Shown: positions 13,557-22,051 of the stretch, piece after piece
How the letters are laid out: each line of letters opens with the position of its first letter
How positions within the stretch are numbered: the first letter of the stretch is position 1
Made by a program: the position numbers and the translations under genes
The notes under the pieces: model-generated
What the model saw: the letters and a program-made list of their open reading frames with translations, nothing else
Databases searched by the model: none
Told to the model about the DNA's origin: nothing
Source of the DNA: a virus
Length of the DNA: 38,221 nucleotides
Virus record (IMG/VR): IMGVR_UViG_3300033142_000225
Location: 1-38,221 of that record
Strand: one strand, 5' to 3'

Positions 13557-13715
13557 ATGAATTTAACTGATTTGAAAATATACACAATAAACATATCTAC
13601 ATTAGCTATATCAATGTCTGAAATTGATATACTATTAAAAGTAATTCTTTTGTCAGTATCTATAGGATACACTATACATAAATGGTATTTAATGGGGAAA
13701 AAAAATAATAAATGA
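13557..13715 (+). CDS. Small membrane protein of the lysis cassette, 52 aa
   Basis: MNLTDLKIYTINISTLAISM is followed by a hydrophobic helix (IDILLKVILLSVSIGYTI, about 23-40) and a basic end (HKWYLMGKKNNK). One clear membrane segment with a possible second at 8-20 fits a small holin-like or pinholin-like protein. The stop overlaps the next start as ATGA. The position before a membrane protein, peptidase and holin supports a lysis-related role, but homologous short proteins in marine phages have no tested function. Confidence 0.6.
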   Translation: MNLTDLKIYTINISTLAISMSEIDILLKVILLSVSIGYTIHKWYLMGKKNNK

Positions 13716-14131
13716 ATCTACCTAAGAACGGAATAGCGAGAGAATTACGTCACTACATAGGGAGTTTATTTATATTCTTACTTGTAATGGCAATCATATT
13801 TATACTAATGCAGTATCCTGTTTTAGACACAAACAAGGAGGTTGTAATGATGTTAATCGGTACAATCAGCGCGTCTATTGGTATTGTTGTTAGTACAATT
13901 ACAGGAGCTAAGCCTGACGATGTTAATGCTTTAAAATCTAGCTTAGAAAAAAAGGAGCATCAAATTGAGTTGTTGGTTGCGGCAAAAGATAACCTCGAAA
14001 ATATGGTGATCGAACTACAAAAACAAATGCTTGAAAATCAAGATAATGTTATGGATAAGATAATACTAAAAGCTGCATTAGACTTTGACGACAGGGATTC
14101 TGCAAATAAAACTTTAAAGGATAAAAAATGA
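13712..14131 (+). CDS. Two-TM protein with coiled coil, holin/spanin candidate, 139 aa
   Basis: After MNLPKNGIARELRHYIG come two hydrophobic segments (about 18-35 and 43-66), then a charged coiled coil (about 70-125, ALKSSLEKKEHQIELLVAAK and on) and a Lys-rich end. The location is ATGA-coupled upstream of the M15 peptidase, the usual spot of holins. The long cytoplasmic or periplasmic coiled coil is more than a simple holin needs and could mediate complex formation. A spanin-like role is possible since no Rz/Rz1 pair is seen. Confidence 0.6.
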   Translation: MNLPKNGIARELRHYIGSLFIFLLVMAIIFILMQYPVLDTNKEVVMMLIGTISASIGIVVSTITGAKPDDVNALKSSLEKKEHQIELLVAAKDNLENMVIELQKQMLENQDNVMDKIILKAALDFDDRDSANKTLKDKK

Positions 14132-14484
14132 AGCTAAAGTATTTTACGGATAAAGGAGACTTTAAAGGAAATATAGACAAAATGAACCCTAAGATACTAG
14201 GGATGCTTGATGCTTTAAGAGTTGAGTACGGATCGCCTATAGTTATAAATTCTTCTTACAGGTCTACCGATCATCCAATTGAAGCTAAAAAAGAAAAACC
14301 TGGGGAGCACACGTATGGCGCTGCTGTAGATATTAAATGCGTAGGCGGAGAAGCCACGTATCTTTTAGTAGCGGCTGCAATTAAATGTGGGTTTAAAAGA
14401 ATAGGGATATCCAGAAAAAGTAATTTTGTTCATGTAGGTATTGGATACCCTGGAGCTCCTAATATGACTATCTGGACTTATTAA
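14128..14484 (+). CDS. M15-family peptidase, endolysin
   Basis: A 118-aa single-domain peptidoglycan peptidase that would cut the peptide stem during lysis. The M15 landmarks are SSYRS (42-46, substrate-binding Arg45), H61-TYGAAV-D68 (zinc His and Asp) and H102 in FVHVGIG (third zinc ligand). The length matches phage M15_3 proteins. No acidic residue is seen in the usual ExxH/DxxH place before H102 (the residue at 99 is Asn) or directly after it (HVG instead of HVD), so the catalytic base is unclear. It is flanked by membrane proteins with ATGA overlap upstream, forming a lysis cassette. Confidence 0.85.
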   Translation: MKLKYFTDKGDFKGNIDKMNPKILGMLDALRVEYGSPIVINSSYRSTDHPIEAKKEKPGEHTYGAAVDIKCVGGEATYLLVAAAIKCGFKRIGISRKSNFVHVGIGYPGAPNMTIWTY

Positions 14485-14487
14485 TAT

Positions 14488-14901
14488 ATGAGTAAAAAGA
14501 AATTTAAAGACACTAAGGTTGGTCAGTTTTTGCTAGAAAAAATACCTAGTGTTGTTGGCTCAATAGCTGGTGACACTCCTGTTGGATCTGTGATACAGGC
14601 TATAATCGGAGGCAGCGATATGTCTCCTGAAGATAAAGAGGTTGCTTTAGAGAAACTAAAAATTGAACGTGCAGAAATTGATGGCACAACAAGAAGGTGG
14701 GTGGCAGACTCTAGAAGTGGGAGCTGGTTGGCTAGTAACGTAAGACCTTTGACTTTAATTTTCTTAGTAATTTCCTATGTTTGCGGATGGTACTTAGGCT
14801 ATCCTTTGGATGATATCACTGGGCTTTTAACTATAGTGATTGGTGGATACTTCGGGTCTCGAGGTGTTGAAAAAGTTTTCGGAAACAACAAGCATAGATA
14901 G
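14488..14901 (+). CDS. Holin of the GTA_holin_3TM type, 137 aa
   Basis: MSKKKFKDTKVGQFLLEKIP, a GSIAGDTPVGSVIQAIIGGS segment, then a charged helix DKEVALEKLKIERAEIDG. The core signature WVADSRSGSWLASNVRPLTL leads into membrane segments LIFLVISYVCGWYLGY and DITGLLTIVIGGYFGSRGVE. The R(W)xxDxxSGSWL(x)xNVRPL pattern is that of the 3-TM holin family described for gene transfer agent release. It would permeabilise the inner membrane for the M15 peptidase encoded three bases upstream. Confidence 0.85.
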   Translation: MSKKKFKDTKVGQFLLEKIPSVVGSIAGDTPVGSVIQAIIGGSDMSPEDKEVALEKLKIERAEIDGTTRRWVADSRSGSWLASNVRPLTLIFLVISYVCGWYLGYPLDDITGLLTIVIGGYFGSRGVEKVFGNNKHR

Positions 14902-14926
14902 GTAAAAACCTAAAGCAAATAATTTA

Positions 14927-14934
14927 TATCTTTG
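14927..14934 (+). promoter_or_regulatory. Promoter -7 element (TATCTTTG)
   Basis: Exact TAnnTTTG match, 22 bases before the ATG at 14957, in the 55-base gap after the holin gene. It probably drives the packaging genes up to the portal. Confidence 0.65.
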
Positions 14935-14956
14935 TATTACAATTAAATTAAATACA

Positions 14957-15181
14957 ATGGATATTAGAAAAATATCAATCGGACCTGATTACAAGACTGG
15001 TGCAATGCACTACTTAGTCGGACAAGAAGTTTTAGGCGGTAAATACTTTATACACTTAATAAAGAGCGATCCTGAAACTAATACTATAAAAATTTGGATT
15101 CAAAGAGAAGATGAAGTTCTTTTGTGGAAAGAATTTAGTCCTACTATGCCTATATCAACAGAGTATAACATTAATTTTTAA
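14957..15181 (+). CDS. Conserved phage protein of unknown function, 74 aa
   Basis: MDIRKISIGPDYKTGAMHYL, VGQEVLGGKYFIHLIKSDPE, and ending TMPISTEYNINF. This is a compact, probably alpha/beta protein without Cys or membrane segment. The MDIRKIS(I/V)GPDYK(T/S)GAMHY start and the WKEF...MPxSxEYNINF end are strongly conserved among flavophage genomes from memory, always just upstream of packaging genes. Function unknown. It is first in the unit behind a TATCTTTG element. Confidence 0.7.
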   Translation: MDIRKISIGPDYKTGAMHYLVGQEVLGGKYFIHLIKSDPETNTIKIWIQREDEVLLWKEFSPTMPISTEYNINF

Positions 15182-15184
15182 TAG

Positions 15185-15358
15185 ATGAATACAGGAGAAT
15201 TACTAGATGAGTTTAATATGTTGACTGAAAAAAAGAAAAAAACTTCTGATTGGATGGAGTCTCTTGAAATTCAAGACAGAATTCATCAGATTGAAATGAA
15301 ACTTAATAATGTAAAGCCTACTGACTCTTCTGTTGATTGCGAGGGGTGTGGATCATAA
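15185..15358 (+). CDS. Small protein ending in CxxCGS, 57 aa
   Basis: MNTGELLDEFNMLTEKKKKT is followed by a helix SDWMESLEIQDRIHQIEMKL and the end DCEGCGS. The CxGCGS tail closes many small helical proteins at this place in marine-phage genomes. It may be a dimeric coiled coil with a Cys pair. It starts three bases after the previous stop and ends two bases before the next gene. The function is unknown. Confidence 0.65.
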   Translation: MNTGELLDEFNMLTEKKKKTSDWMESLEIQDRIHQIEMKLNNVKPTDSSVDCEGCGS

Positions 15359-15360
15359 TC

Positions 15361-15924
15361 ATGAGATCTCCATTTTTTTTTATAGCTAAGCCCTTAGAGG
15401 GGAAGCGATATAACAACACTAAGGAGGTTTCGGGGATAGAATTAATCACTAGTACTTCAGAGGAAAATCATTTAGCCTCAAACAGGATGGCTGTTGTTGA
15501 GTCTACTCCTATAGGCTATAACGGACCTATACAGAAAGGAGATACTCTTTTGGTTCATCATAATGTATTTAAGTTTTATAATGACATGAAGGGCAGGAAG
15601 AAAAGTGGCAAAAGTTTTTTTAAAGATGATTTGTTTTTTATAGAAAACGATCAGTTCTATATGTATAAACACAATGATCATTGGAGTTGTCACGACAGGT
15701 ATTGTTTTGTAGAGCCAATTCCCAAAGAAGATTCTTTCTTATACAAAAACTTTAGGAATGAACCTTTAATAGGAATAATGAAATACTCAAATGAGTATTT
15801 AAAATCTAAAGGAATAAACTCTGGGGATAAAATATGCTTTAAGCCTGAAAGTGAATATCAGTTTGAAGTTGATGGCAAAAAACTTTATAGGATGTTTGAT
15901 CATCAAATAACCTTGAAATTATGA
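15361..15924 (+). CDS. Possible tandem GroES-like protein, 187 aa
   Basis: The start is the ATG at 15361; an upstream TTG would add eight poor residues and overlap the previous gene. The first half follows a Cpn10-like order: FFFIAKPLEGKRYNNTK, then a loop SGIELITSTSEENHLASNRM, AVVESTPIG, KGDTLLVHHNVFKFY, and a long insert before FFIENDQFYMYK. The second half repeats parts of it (RYCFVEPIP, PLIGIMKY, INSGDKICFKPESEYQF, MFDHQITLKL). SGIEL corresponds to the GGIVL mobile loop and KGDTLLVH to VGDIVIF. This suggests two linked GroES-like folds, as a co-chaperonin or virion protein. The assignment is inference; no enzyme motif is seen. Confidence 0.5.
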   Translation: MRSPFFFIAKPLEGKRYNNTKEVSGIELITSTSEENHLASNRMAVVESTPIGYNGPIQKGDTLLVHHNVFKFYNDMKGRKKSGKSFFKDDLFFIENDQFYMYKHNDHWSCHDRYCFVEPIPKEDSFLYKNFRNEPLIGIMKYSNEYLKSKGINSGDKICFKPESEYQFEVDGKKLYRMFDHQITLKL

Positions 15925-16199
15925 AATCTGAAGAATTAAAGATAAAAATAATAAGCGCCGGTAAAAAAGCTGTTGAGCAGTTAATAAAAGTAGCTAAAGA
16001 GGATATAATAAAACATGATCCTGAAGATGAACTTGCCGCAGATAGATTAAAGAATGCTGCTGCTACAAAGAAGTTAGCTATATTTGATGCTTTCGATATA
16101 TTAAATAAGATTGATTTAGAACAGGAAAATTTAAACTTATCTTCACAGCCTAACGTTACTAAAACAAAACAAGGATTTGCAGAAAGAAGATCAAAATAA
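15921..16199 (+). CDS. Putative terminase small subunit, 92 aa
   Basis: ATGA-coupled to the gene before, and overlapping the large terminase by 23 bases. It is mostly helical and charged: MKSEELKIKIISAGKKAVEQ, AKEDIIKHDPEDELAADRLK, NAAATKKLAIFDAFDILNKI, with a Lys/Arg-rich end GFAERRSK. Small terminases are short helical DNA-binding proteins encoded just before the large subunit; this is the main argument. No classical helix-turn-helix is evident, so the call rests on position and size. Confidence 0.5.
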   Translation: MKSEELKIKIISAGKKAVEQLIKVAKEDIIKHDPEDELAADRLKNAAATKKLAIFDAFDILNKIDLEQENLNLSSQPNVTKTKQGFAERRSK

Positions 16200-18423
16200 A
16201 TTATACGAGAAAATTTTTAATGTTGTCCCTAGTGGTGTTTTAAAGAAAAAAAACAAAGCTAAGACTTGGCTTTACGGGTATAACGAAAAATACGATATAG
16301 TTGTTATTTCTAAAACTGGTCAAATAGAGGATATCATATGTATTAATGATGTTCGTATAGCTCTACCTAAGATACCGGATAAAATTTATCAAAGAAGTAA
16401 AAATAAAAAAGAGCAATACTGGGAAAGACATTCTCTTCCTAAAGATCTTACGAAAATCTCCTCTATATTTCATTGGAATGAAATGCCTGATAATTTTAAA
16501 TCTAATTGGGTTGATTATATTGAAGGTGAATTTGATAATAGAGATTTAGGTTTTTGGTTTTATAACAATGGAGCCCCTACATATATAACAGGCTCTCATT
16601 ATATGTATCTTCAATGGACTAGTATTGATGTAGGTTATCCTGATTTTAGAGAAGCTAATAGGATTTTCTTTTTATACTGGGAAGCGTGCAAAGCGGATAA
16701 CAGGTGTTTTGGTATGGACTATTTAAAAATACGAAGATCTGGATTTTCTTTTATGGGCTCTTCTGAATGTGTGAATACAGGTTCTTTAGCGAAAGATTCT
16801 AGAGTTGGAATACTTTCTAAAACCGGTTCTGATGCTAAAAAAATGTTTACCGACAAGGTAGTTCCTATATCAACTAGACTTCCTTTCTTTTTTAAACCCA
16901 TACAAGACGGTATGGATAAGCCTAAAACTGAATTAGCATTTAGAATTCCTGCATCTAAAATAACTAAAAAAAACATGTATGATGTAGTGGATGATGAGTT
17001 ATATGGATTAGACACAACTATTGATTGGAAGAATACAGACGATAACTCCTATGATGGAGAAAAATTACTTTTACTAGTTCACGATGAATCAGGAAAGTGG
17101 GTAAAACCTAATAATATTTTAAATAATTGGAGGGTTACAAAAACTTGCTTGAGGTTGGGGAGTAAAATTATAGGCAAATGTCTAATGGGGTCTACCTCTA
17201 ACTCACTTAGTAAGGGAGGTGATAATTTTAAAAAACTCTACGAAGATTCTAATCCAAAAGAAAGGAATGCTAATGGTCAAACTAAAAGCGGAATGTACTC
17301 TTTATTTATACCTATGGAGTGGAATATGGAGGGGTTTATAGACCTTTATGGAATGCCTGTTTTTTATAAGCCCGAAAAACCTATAATGGGTGTTGATGGT
17401 GAAAAAATAATTAATGGAGCTATAGATTATTGGGAGGCTGAAGTAGATTCTTTAAAGAAGGACGCTGATGCTTTAAATGAATTTTATAGACAATTTCCTC
17501 GAACAGAGTCTCATGCTTTTAGAGATGAAAGTAAATCGTCTTTATTTAATCTAACTAAAATATATCAACAAATAGATTACAATGACTCTTTGATAATGGA
17601 GCATCATGTAACTAGAGGTAGGTTTTATTGGAAGAACGGAGTAAAAGACAGTGAGGTCATTTGGACTCCAGATTCTAGAGGAAGATTTAGGGTTTCTTGG
17701 ACTCCAAAAAAAGGAATGAATAATAATTTATACTCTAAGAATGGAGTTTACTATCCTGGAAATGAGCACATTGGAGCTTTTGGTTGTGACTCTTATGATA
17801 TATCCGGGACTGTTGGAGGCCGAGGGTCTAATGGAGCGCTGCACGGAATGACTAAGTTTAACATGGATGATGCTCCAAGTAGTGAATTCTTTTTAGAATA
17901 TGTAGCCAGGCCACAAACTGCTGAGATATTTTTTGAAGAAGTTTTAATGGCGTGTGTATTTTATGGAATGCCTATACTTGTTGAAAATAATAAACCTAGA
18001 TTATTATATCACTTTAAGAATAGGGGGTATAGAGGCTTTAGTATGAATCGTCCAGATAAGCACTATAATAAGTTGTCGAAGACTGAGCGTGAATTAGGGG
18101 GGATACCTAACACTTCTGAAGATGTGAAACAATCTCATGCCGCTGCAATAGAATCTTACATAGAGAAGCATATAGGAATAGATTTAGATGCAACGTACAG
18201 GGATCCGGATGAGATGGGCAGTATGTACTTTGCTAGAACTTTAGAAGATTGGGCAAAATTCGATATAAACAATAGAACTAAATTTGACGCAAGTATAAGC
18301 TCGGGATTAGCTATAATGGCTAATCAAAAAAATGTTTATTTGCCTGAGCAAAAACAAACAAAAATAAGTCTTAACTTTGCAAGATATAATAATAAAGGAT
18401 CTTTAAGCGAATTAATTAGATGA
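16177..18423 (+). CDS. terL: Terminase large subunit (ATPase-nuclease)
   Basis: Packaging motor of 748 residues. The start is TTG at 16177 inside the previous gene; the first in-frame ATG (Met103) would remove about 100 residues. ATPase landmarks are RRSGF (186-190, in the Walker A region), LLLLVHDE with D303-E304 (Walker B) and the coupling motif MGSTS (337-341). Nuclease acidic residues are seen in FGCDSYD (D538), LVEN (E603) and KFDASISSG (D704), matching the RNase H-like metal site. It acts with the portal encoded directly downstream (ATGA overlap) to cut and pump DNA into the head. Confidence 0.93.
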   Translation: MQKEDQNKLYEKIFNVVPSGVLKKKNKAKTWLYGYNEKYDIVVISKTGQIEDIICINDVRIALPKIPDKIYQRSKNKKEQYWERHSLPKDLTKISSIFHWNEMPDNFKSNWVDYIEGEFDNRDLGFWFYNNGAPTYITGSHYMYLQWTSIDVGYPDFREANRIFFLYWEACKADNRCFGMDYLKIRRSGFSFMGSSECVNTGSLAKDSRVGILSKTGSDAKKMFTDKVVPISTRLPFFFKPIQDGMDKPKTELAFRIPASKITKKNMYDVVDDELYGLDTTIDWKNTDDNSYDGEKLLLLVHDESGKWVKPNNILNNWRVTKTCLRLGSKIIGKCLMGSTSNSLSKGGDNFKKLYEDSNPKERNANGQTKSGMYSLFIPMEWNMEGFIDLYGMPVFYKPEKPIMGVDGEKIINGAIDYWEAEVDSLKKDADALNEFYRQFPRTESHAFRDESKSSLFNLTKIYQQIDYNDSLIMEHHVTRGRFYWKNGVKDSEVIWTPDSRGRFRVSWTPKKGMNNNLYSKNGVYYPGNEHIGAFGCDSYDISGTVGGRGSNGALHGMTKFNMDDAPSSEFFLEYVARPQTAEIFFEEVLMACVFYGMPILVENNKPRLLYHFKNRGYRGFSMNRPDKHYNKLSKTERELGGIPNTSEDVKQSHAAAIESYIEKHIGIDLDATYRDPDEMGSMYFARTLEDWAKFDINNRTKFDASISSGLAIMANQKNVYLPEQKQTKISLNFARYNNKGSLSELIR

Positions 18424-20855
18424 AGGAAGTTAGTGTAAATATTTCATCTGTAGGATTTCCAAGTCAATTTGTTTCAGATGCTGAGAAAGCAACTGAAGAG
18501 TTTGGATTACAGATAGGTCAAGCAATACAATACGAATGGTTTAGAAAAGACTCAGGAGGCTGTAGATATTATAGTCAATGGAGAGATTTCAATAGACTTA
18601 GGCTGTATGCTAGAGGAGAGCAATCGGTTGCTAAGTATAAAAATGAATTAGCTGTTGATGGTGATCTTTCCTACCTTAACTTAGACTGGACTCCTGTTCC
18701 TATAATACCAAAGTTTGTAGATATAGTTGTTAACGGAATGTCTGATAGGTTATTTAAGGTTAATGTTTACGCTCAAGATGCGTTGTCTCAAGCCAAGAGA
18801 AGTAAGTATCAAGAAATGGTAGAAGGTCAAATGGCTGCTAAAGAAGTTCTTCAAACAGTGAAAGACAACACGGGGTTTGATCCTTTTATAATGAATCCCG
18901 ACGATCTTCCCTCTACAGACGAGGAGCTTTCTTTATACATGAATTTAAATTATAAGCCAGCTATAGAGATCGCAGAAGAAGAAGCGATTGATACTATGTT
19001 TGCTGAGAATCATTATTCTGATATACGAAAAAGATTAGATTATGATCAAATGGTTGTAGGAATGAGTGTTGCTAAACATGAGTTTCTTCCAGGATCAGGC
19101 ATAAAAGTTTCTTACGTAGATCCCGCTAACGTGGTTTATAGTTACACAGAAGATCCAAATTTTAAAGATTGCTTTTATTGGGGAGAAATAAAAACTGTTC
19201 CAATTACAGAGTTGAATAAGATTGACACTACACTAACTAATGCTGATCTAGAGGTAATATCTCAATATAGCCAAAGCTGGTATGACTATTTCAATACTGC
19301 TCAATATTACGAGAACGATATTTTTTACAGAGATAGCTGTACGTTAATGTATTTTAACTACAAGTCTACTAAGAAAATAGTTTACAAAAAAAAGAAGTTA
19401 GAGGGTGGAGGTTCTAGAATGATAGAAAAAGATGACACCTTCAATCCTCCTGAAGAAATGATAGAAGATGGAAACTTTGAAAAGATAGAAAAAACTATAG
19501 ATGTTTGGTATGATGGGGTAATGGTTATGGGTACTAATATTTTACTTAAGTGGGAGCTTGCTGAAAATATGGTTCGACCTAAATCTTCTTCTCAGCATGC
19601 AATACCTAATTATGTAGCTACTGCACCTAGAATGTATAAAGGTAATATCGAATCTCTTGTTAGGAGAATGATACCTTTTGCTGATTTAATTCAAATGACA
19701 CATTTAAAACTTCAGCAAGTTATAGCTAAAGTAGTTCCAGACGGAGTGTATATTGATGCGGATGGCCTAAATGAAGTTGACTTAGGTACAGGATCAGCGT
19801 ATAATCCAGAAGATGCTTTAAGATTATACTTCCAAACAGGTAGTGTAATAGGAAGAAGTTATACTCAAGAAGGGGATTATAATCAAGGTAAAGTACCTAT
19901 ACAGCAGCTCACGTCCAATTCAGGAGCCTCTAAGACACAAATGCTTATAGCTAACTATAACCACTACTTAAGCATGATAAGGGCTGTAACAGGCTTAAAT
20001 GAGGCCAGAGACGGGTCTTCTCCTAATTCAGACGCTTTAGTTGGTGTTCAAAAGTTAGCAGCATTAAGTTCAAATACAGCCACTAGACATATTCTAGACG
20101 GTAGTCTTTATATGTATAGAACTTTAGCTGAGGCTTTAACTTATAGAGTTGCAGACATACTTGAGTATTCTGACTTTAAAGATGACTTTATAAATAAAAT
20201 AGGAAAATATAATGTAAGTATTTTAGGGGAGATATCTGAGTTATATATTTATGACTTTGGAGTATTTATTGAATTATCTCCAGATGAAGAAGAAAAAGCT
20301 TTGCTTGAACAGAATATTCAAATGGCGCTATCTAAAGGAGATATTAATCTAGAGGATGCTATTGATATTAGAGAGATAAGAAATCTTAAGTTAGCTAATC
20401 AATTACTGAAAGTTAAAAGAAAGTCTAAACAAGAAATAGACGAAAAGAAAGAAATGCAACGTCAGGCTATAACTGCCCAGCAACAACTTAAGTCTCAAGA
20501 AATGGCAGCTCAAGTAGCTGTTCAAAAAATAGAACTAGAGACTCAAGGTAAAATGAAATATAAGCAAGCTGAAATTGCTTTTGAAATAGAGAAGACAAAG
20601 GCCGAGGCTGAATTAAAGTCTCAACTAATGCAGCAAGAGTTTAATTACAACTTACAGCTACAAGGTATTAGTGATGCTCAGCTAGCTAAAAGAGAGGGTA
20701 ATAGAGAGGAAGCAAAGAAAGATAGAATAAGTCAGCAGAATACCGAGCAATCTCAATTAATAAATCAAAGAAAAAATAATTTACCGCCTAAGAATTTTGA
20801 ATCTAATGAAGATTCTCTAGATGGTTTTGATTTAGCTGAGTTTTCTCCAAGGTAA
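18420..20855 (+). CDS. Portal protein, 811 aa
   Basis: Forms the ring through which DNA enters and leaves the head. It is ATGA-coupled to the large terminase. The core holds EEEAIDTMFAENHYSDIRKR, a DPANVVYSYTEDPNFKD stretch, PMYK-type crown residues (ATAPRMYKGNIESLVRRMIP) and the stem/helix part HYLSMIRAVTGLNEARDGSS with LVGVQKLAALSSNTATRHIL, typical for large portals of podovirus-like phages. The C-terminus (668-785) is a long Gln/Lys/Glu coiled coil reaching into the head, ended by an acidic tail DSLDGFDLAEFSPR. It is larger than the T7 portal (536 aa). Confidence 0.88.
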   Translation: MKEVSVNISSVGFPSQFVSDAEKATEEFGLQIGQAIQYEWFRKDSGGCRYYSQWRDFNRLRLYARGEQSVAKYKNELAVDGDLSYLNLDWTPVPIIPKFVDIVVNGMSDRLFKVNVYAQDALSQAKRSKYQEMVEGQMAAKEVLQTVKDNTGFDPFIMNPDDLPSTDEELSLYMNLNYKPAIEIAEEEAIDTMFAENHYSDIRKRLDYDQMVVGMSVAKHEFLPGSGIKVSYVDPANVVYSYTEDPNFKDCFYWGEIKTVPITELNKIDTTLTNADLEVISQYSQSWYDYFNTAQYYENDIFYRDSCTLMYFNYKSTKKIVYKKKKLEGGGSRMIEKDDTFNPPEEMIEDGNFEKIEKTIDVWYDGVMVMGTNILLKWELAENMVRPKSSSQHAIPNYVATAPRMYKGNIESLVRRMIPFADLIQMTHLKLQQVIAKVVPDGVYIDADGLNEVDLGTGSAYNPEDALRLYFQTGSVIGRSYTQEGDYNQGKVPIQQLTSNSGASKTQMLIANYNHYLSMIRAVTGLNEARDGSSPNSDALVGVQKLAALSSNTATRHILDGSLYMYRTLAEALTYRVADILEYSDFKDDFINKIGKYNVSILGEISELYIYDFGVFIELSPDEEEKALLEQNIQMALSKGDINLEDAIDIREIRNLKLANQLLKVKRKSKQEIDEKKEMQRQAITAQQQLKSQEMAAQVAVQKIELETQGKMKYKQAEIAFEIEKTKAEAELKSQLMQQEFNYNLQLQGISDAQLAKREGNREEAKKDRISQQNTEQSQLINQRKNNLPPKNFESNEDSLDGFDLAEFSPR

Positions 20856-20877
20856 AAAAGTGTCTTTATATTTTTCT

Positions 20878-20885
20878 TAAATTTG
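20878..20885 (+). promoter_or_regulatory. Promoter -7 element (TAAATTTG)
   Basis: Exact TAnnTTTG match 18 bases before the scaffold ATG, in the 48-base gap after the portal gene. No TTG at -33. It would raise expression of scaffold and capsid genes. Confidence 0.55.
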
Positions 20886-20903
20886 TAACTTAAATCAAAT
20901 CAA

Positions 20904-22034
20904 ATGGATATAAAAGTAAGAGAGGTAACGAATGTAGATTCAAAATCTTCACAAGAAATTGAACAAGAGCTACTTGACAAACATGAACAGCAATTTTCTG
21001 AAGAGTCAAGCGAACAGCCTGTAAGTGAAAAGAATGAGATTGATGATACCGAAGAGGAAAAAAAAGAAGAGCCTGTATTAGAAGATAATACTTCTATTAA
21101 AGAAGATTACGAGCTAAAAGAGGAAGATGTTCTTTCATATATTGGAAATAGATATGGTAAAGAAATTAATTCTATTGAAGAATTAATGGAGGCTAAAGAA
21201 GAGGCGGAAGAATTGCCTGAAGATGTAGCCGCTTACTTTAAATATAAAAAAGAAACAGGACGAGGAATTAGTGATTTTGTTAAATTACAACAAGACTACA
21301 CTAAAATGAATCCTGATTCTTTGCTAAGAGAGTACTTTACACTTACGGAAGAAGGTTTAGATTCAGAGGATATCAACTCCATACTAGAGGATTATGATTA
21401 TGATGAAGAGCTAGATGACGAATCGGTGATTAAGAAAACTAAATTAGCAAAGAAAAAAGCTATTGCTAAAGCAACTAGGTTTTTCAATGAACAGCAAGAG
21501 TTATACAAACAACCGCTTGAGTCAATCGGTAGTTCTAACGAAGCTAATGAAGAGCTAAAGGAGTATAGGCAATATTTAAGTACCGCTAAATCTCAACAAG
21601 AGGAAGCAAATCGTAAGCGTGAATGGTTCTCGAAGAAAAGCGACGAGGTATTCAGTTCAGAGTTTAAAGGTTTTAAATTCAAATTGAACGACGCAGATGT
21701 TACGTTTTCTCCAGGTAGCACTTCTGAATTAAAGAAAGCTCAAGAGACTCCTTTGAATTTTGTAAATAAATACTTGGACTCTGATGGACTTTTAACTGAT
21801 GCGGAAGGATACCATAGATCTTTAGCAATCGCAATGAATCCTGATAAATTTGCTCAGTTCTTTTTTGAACAAGGTAAATCACAGGCGACTGAAGATGTGA
21901 TACGCAAGACAAAAAACATAAACATGTCAGAGCGTAGAACTCCAGAGGTTTCTACAAAAGGAGGAATGCAAGTAAAATCTTTATCGAAACCATCGAGTAG
22001 AGGATTAAAAATTAAAAGTATTAAAAGAACCTAA
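20904..22034 (+). CDS. Capsid scaffolding protein, 376 aa
   Basis: A very acidic, low-complexity helical N-terminal part (residues about 15-75, rich in Glu, Gln, Ser), further charged helices (ELMEAKEEAEELPEDVAAYF, DSEDINSILEDYDYDEELDD), a Gln/Glu region, and a basic C-terminus ending SSRGLKIKSIKRT. This charge layout and the location between portal and major capsid protein are those of phage scaffolds, whose basic C-terminus contacts the capsid protein. It is expected to leave or be lost from the mature head. No protease gene is visible nearby. Confidence 0.8.
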   Translation: MDIKVREVTNVDSKSSQEIEQELLDKHEQQFSEESSEQPVSEKNEIDDTEEEKKEEPVLEDNTSIKEDYELKEEDVLSYIGNRYGKEINSIEELMEAKEEAEELPEDVAAYFKYKKETGRGISDFVKLQQDYTKMNPDSLLREYFTLTEEGLDSEDINSILEDYDYDEELDDESVIKKTKLAKKKAIAKATRFFNEQQELYKQPLESIGSSNEANEELKEYRQYLSTAKSQQEEANRKREWFSKKSDEVFSSEFKGFKFKLNDADVTFSPGSTSELKKAQETPLNFVNKYLDSDGLLTDAEGYHRSLAIAMNPDKFAQFFFEQGKSQATEDVIRKTKNINMSERRTPEVSTKGGMQVKSLSKPSSRGLKIKSIKRT

Positions 22035-22051
22035 AAAAAAATTAAAAAATT

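Noticed and set aside
14899-14912. Short hairpin TAGGT-AAAA-ACCTA after the holin gene
   Set aside because: Only a 5-bp stem, overlapping the stop codon and not followed by a T run, so it does not qualify as a terminator.
15337-15360. Upstream TTG start for the 187-aa protein
   Set aside because: It adds eight residues overlapping the CxxCGS gene, while an ATG at 15361 lies two bases after that gene's stop.
16719-17015. 98-codon minus-strand frame inside the terminase gene
   Set aside because: Antisense shadow of the ATPase domain with Walker B in the sense frame; no promoter or motif.
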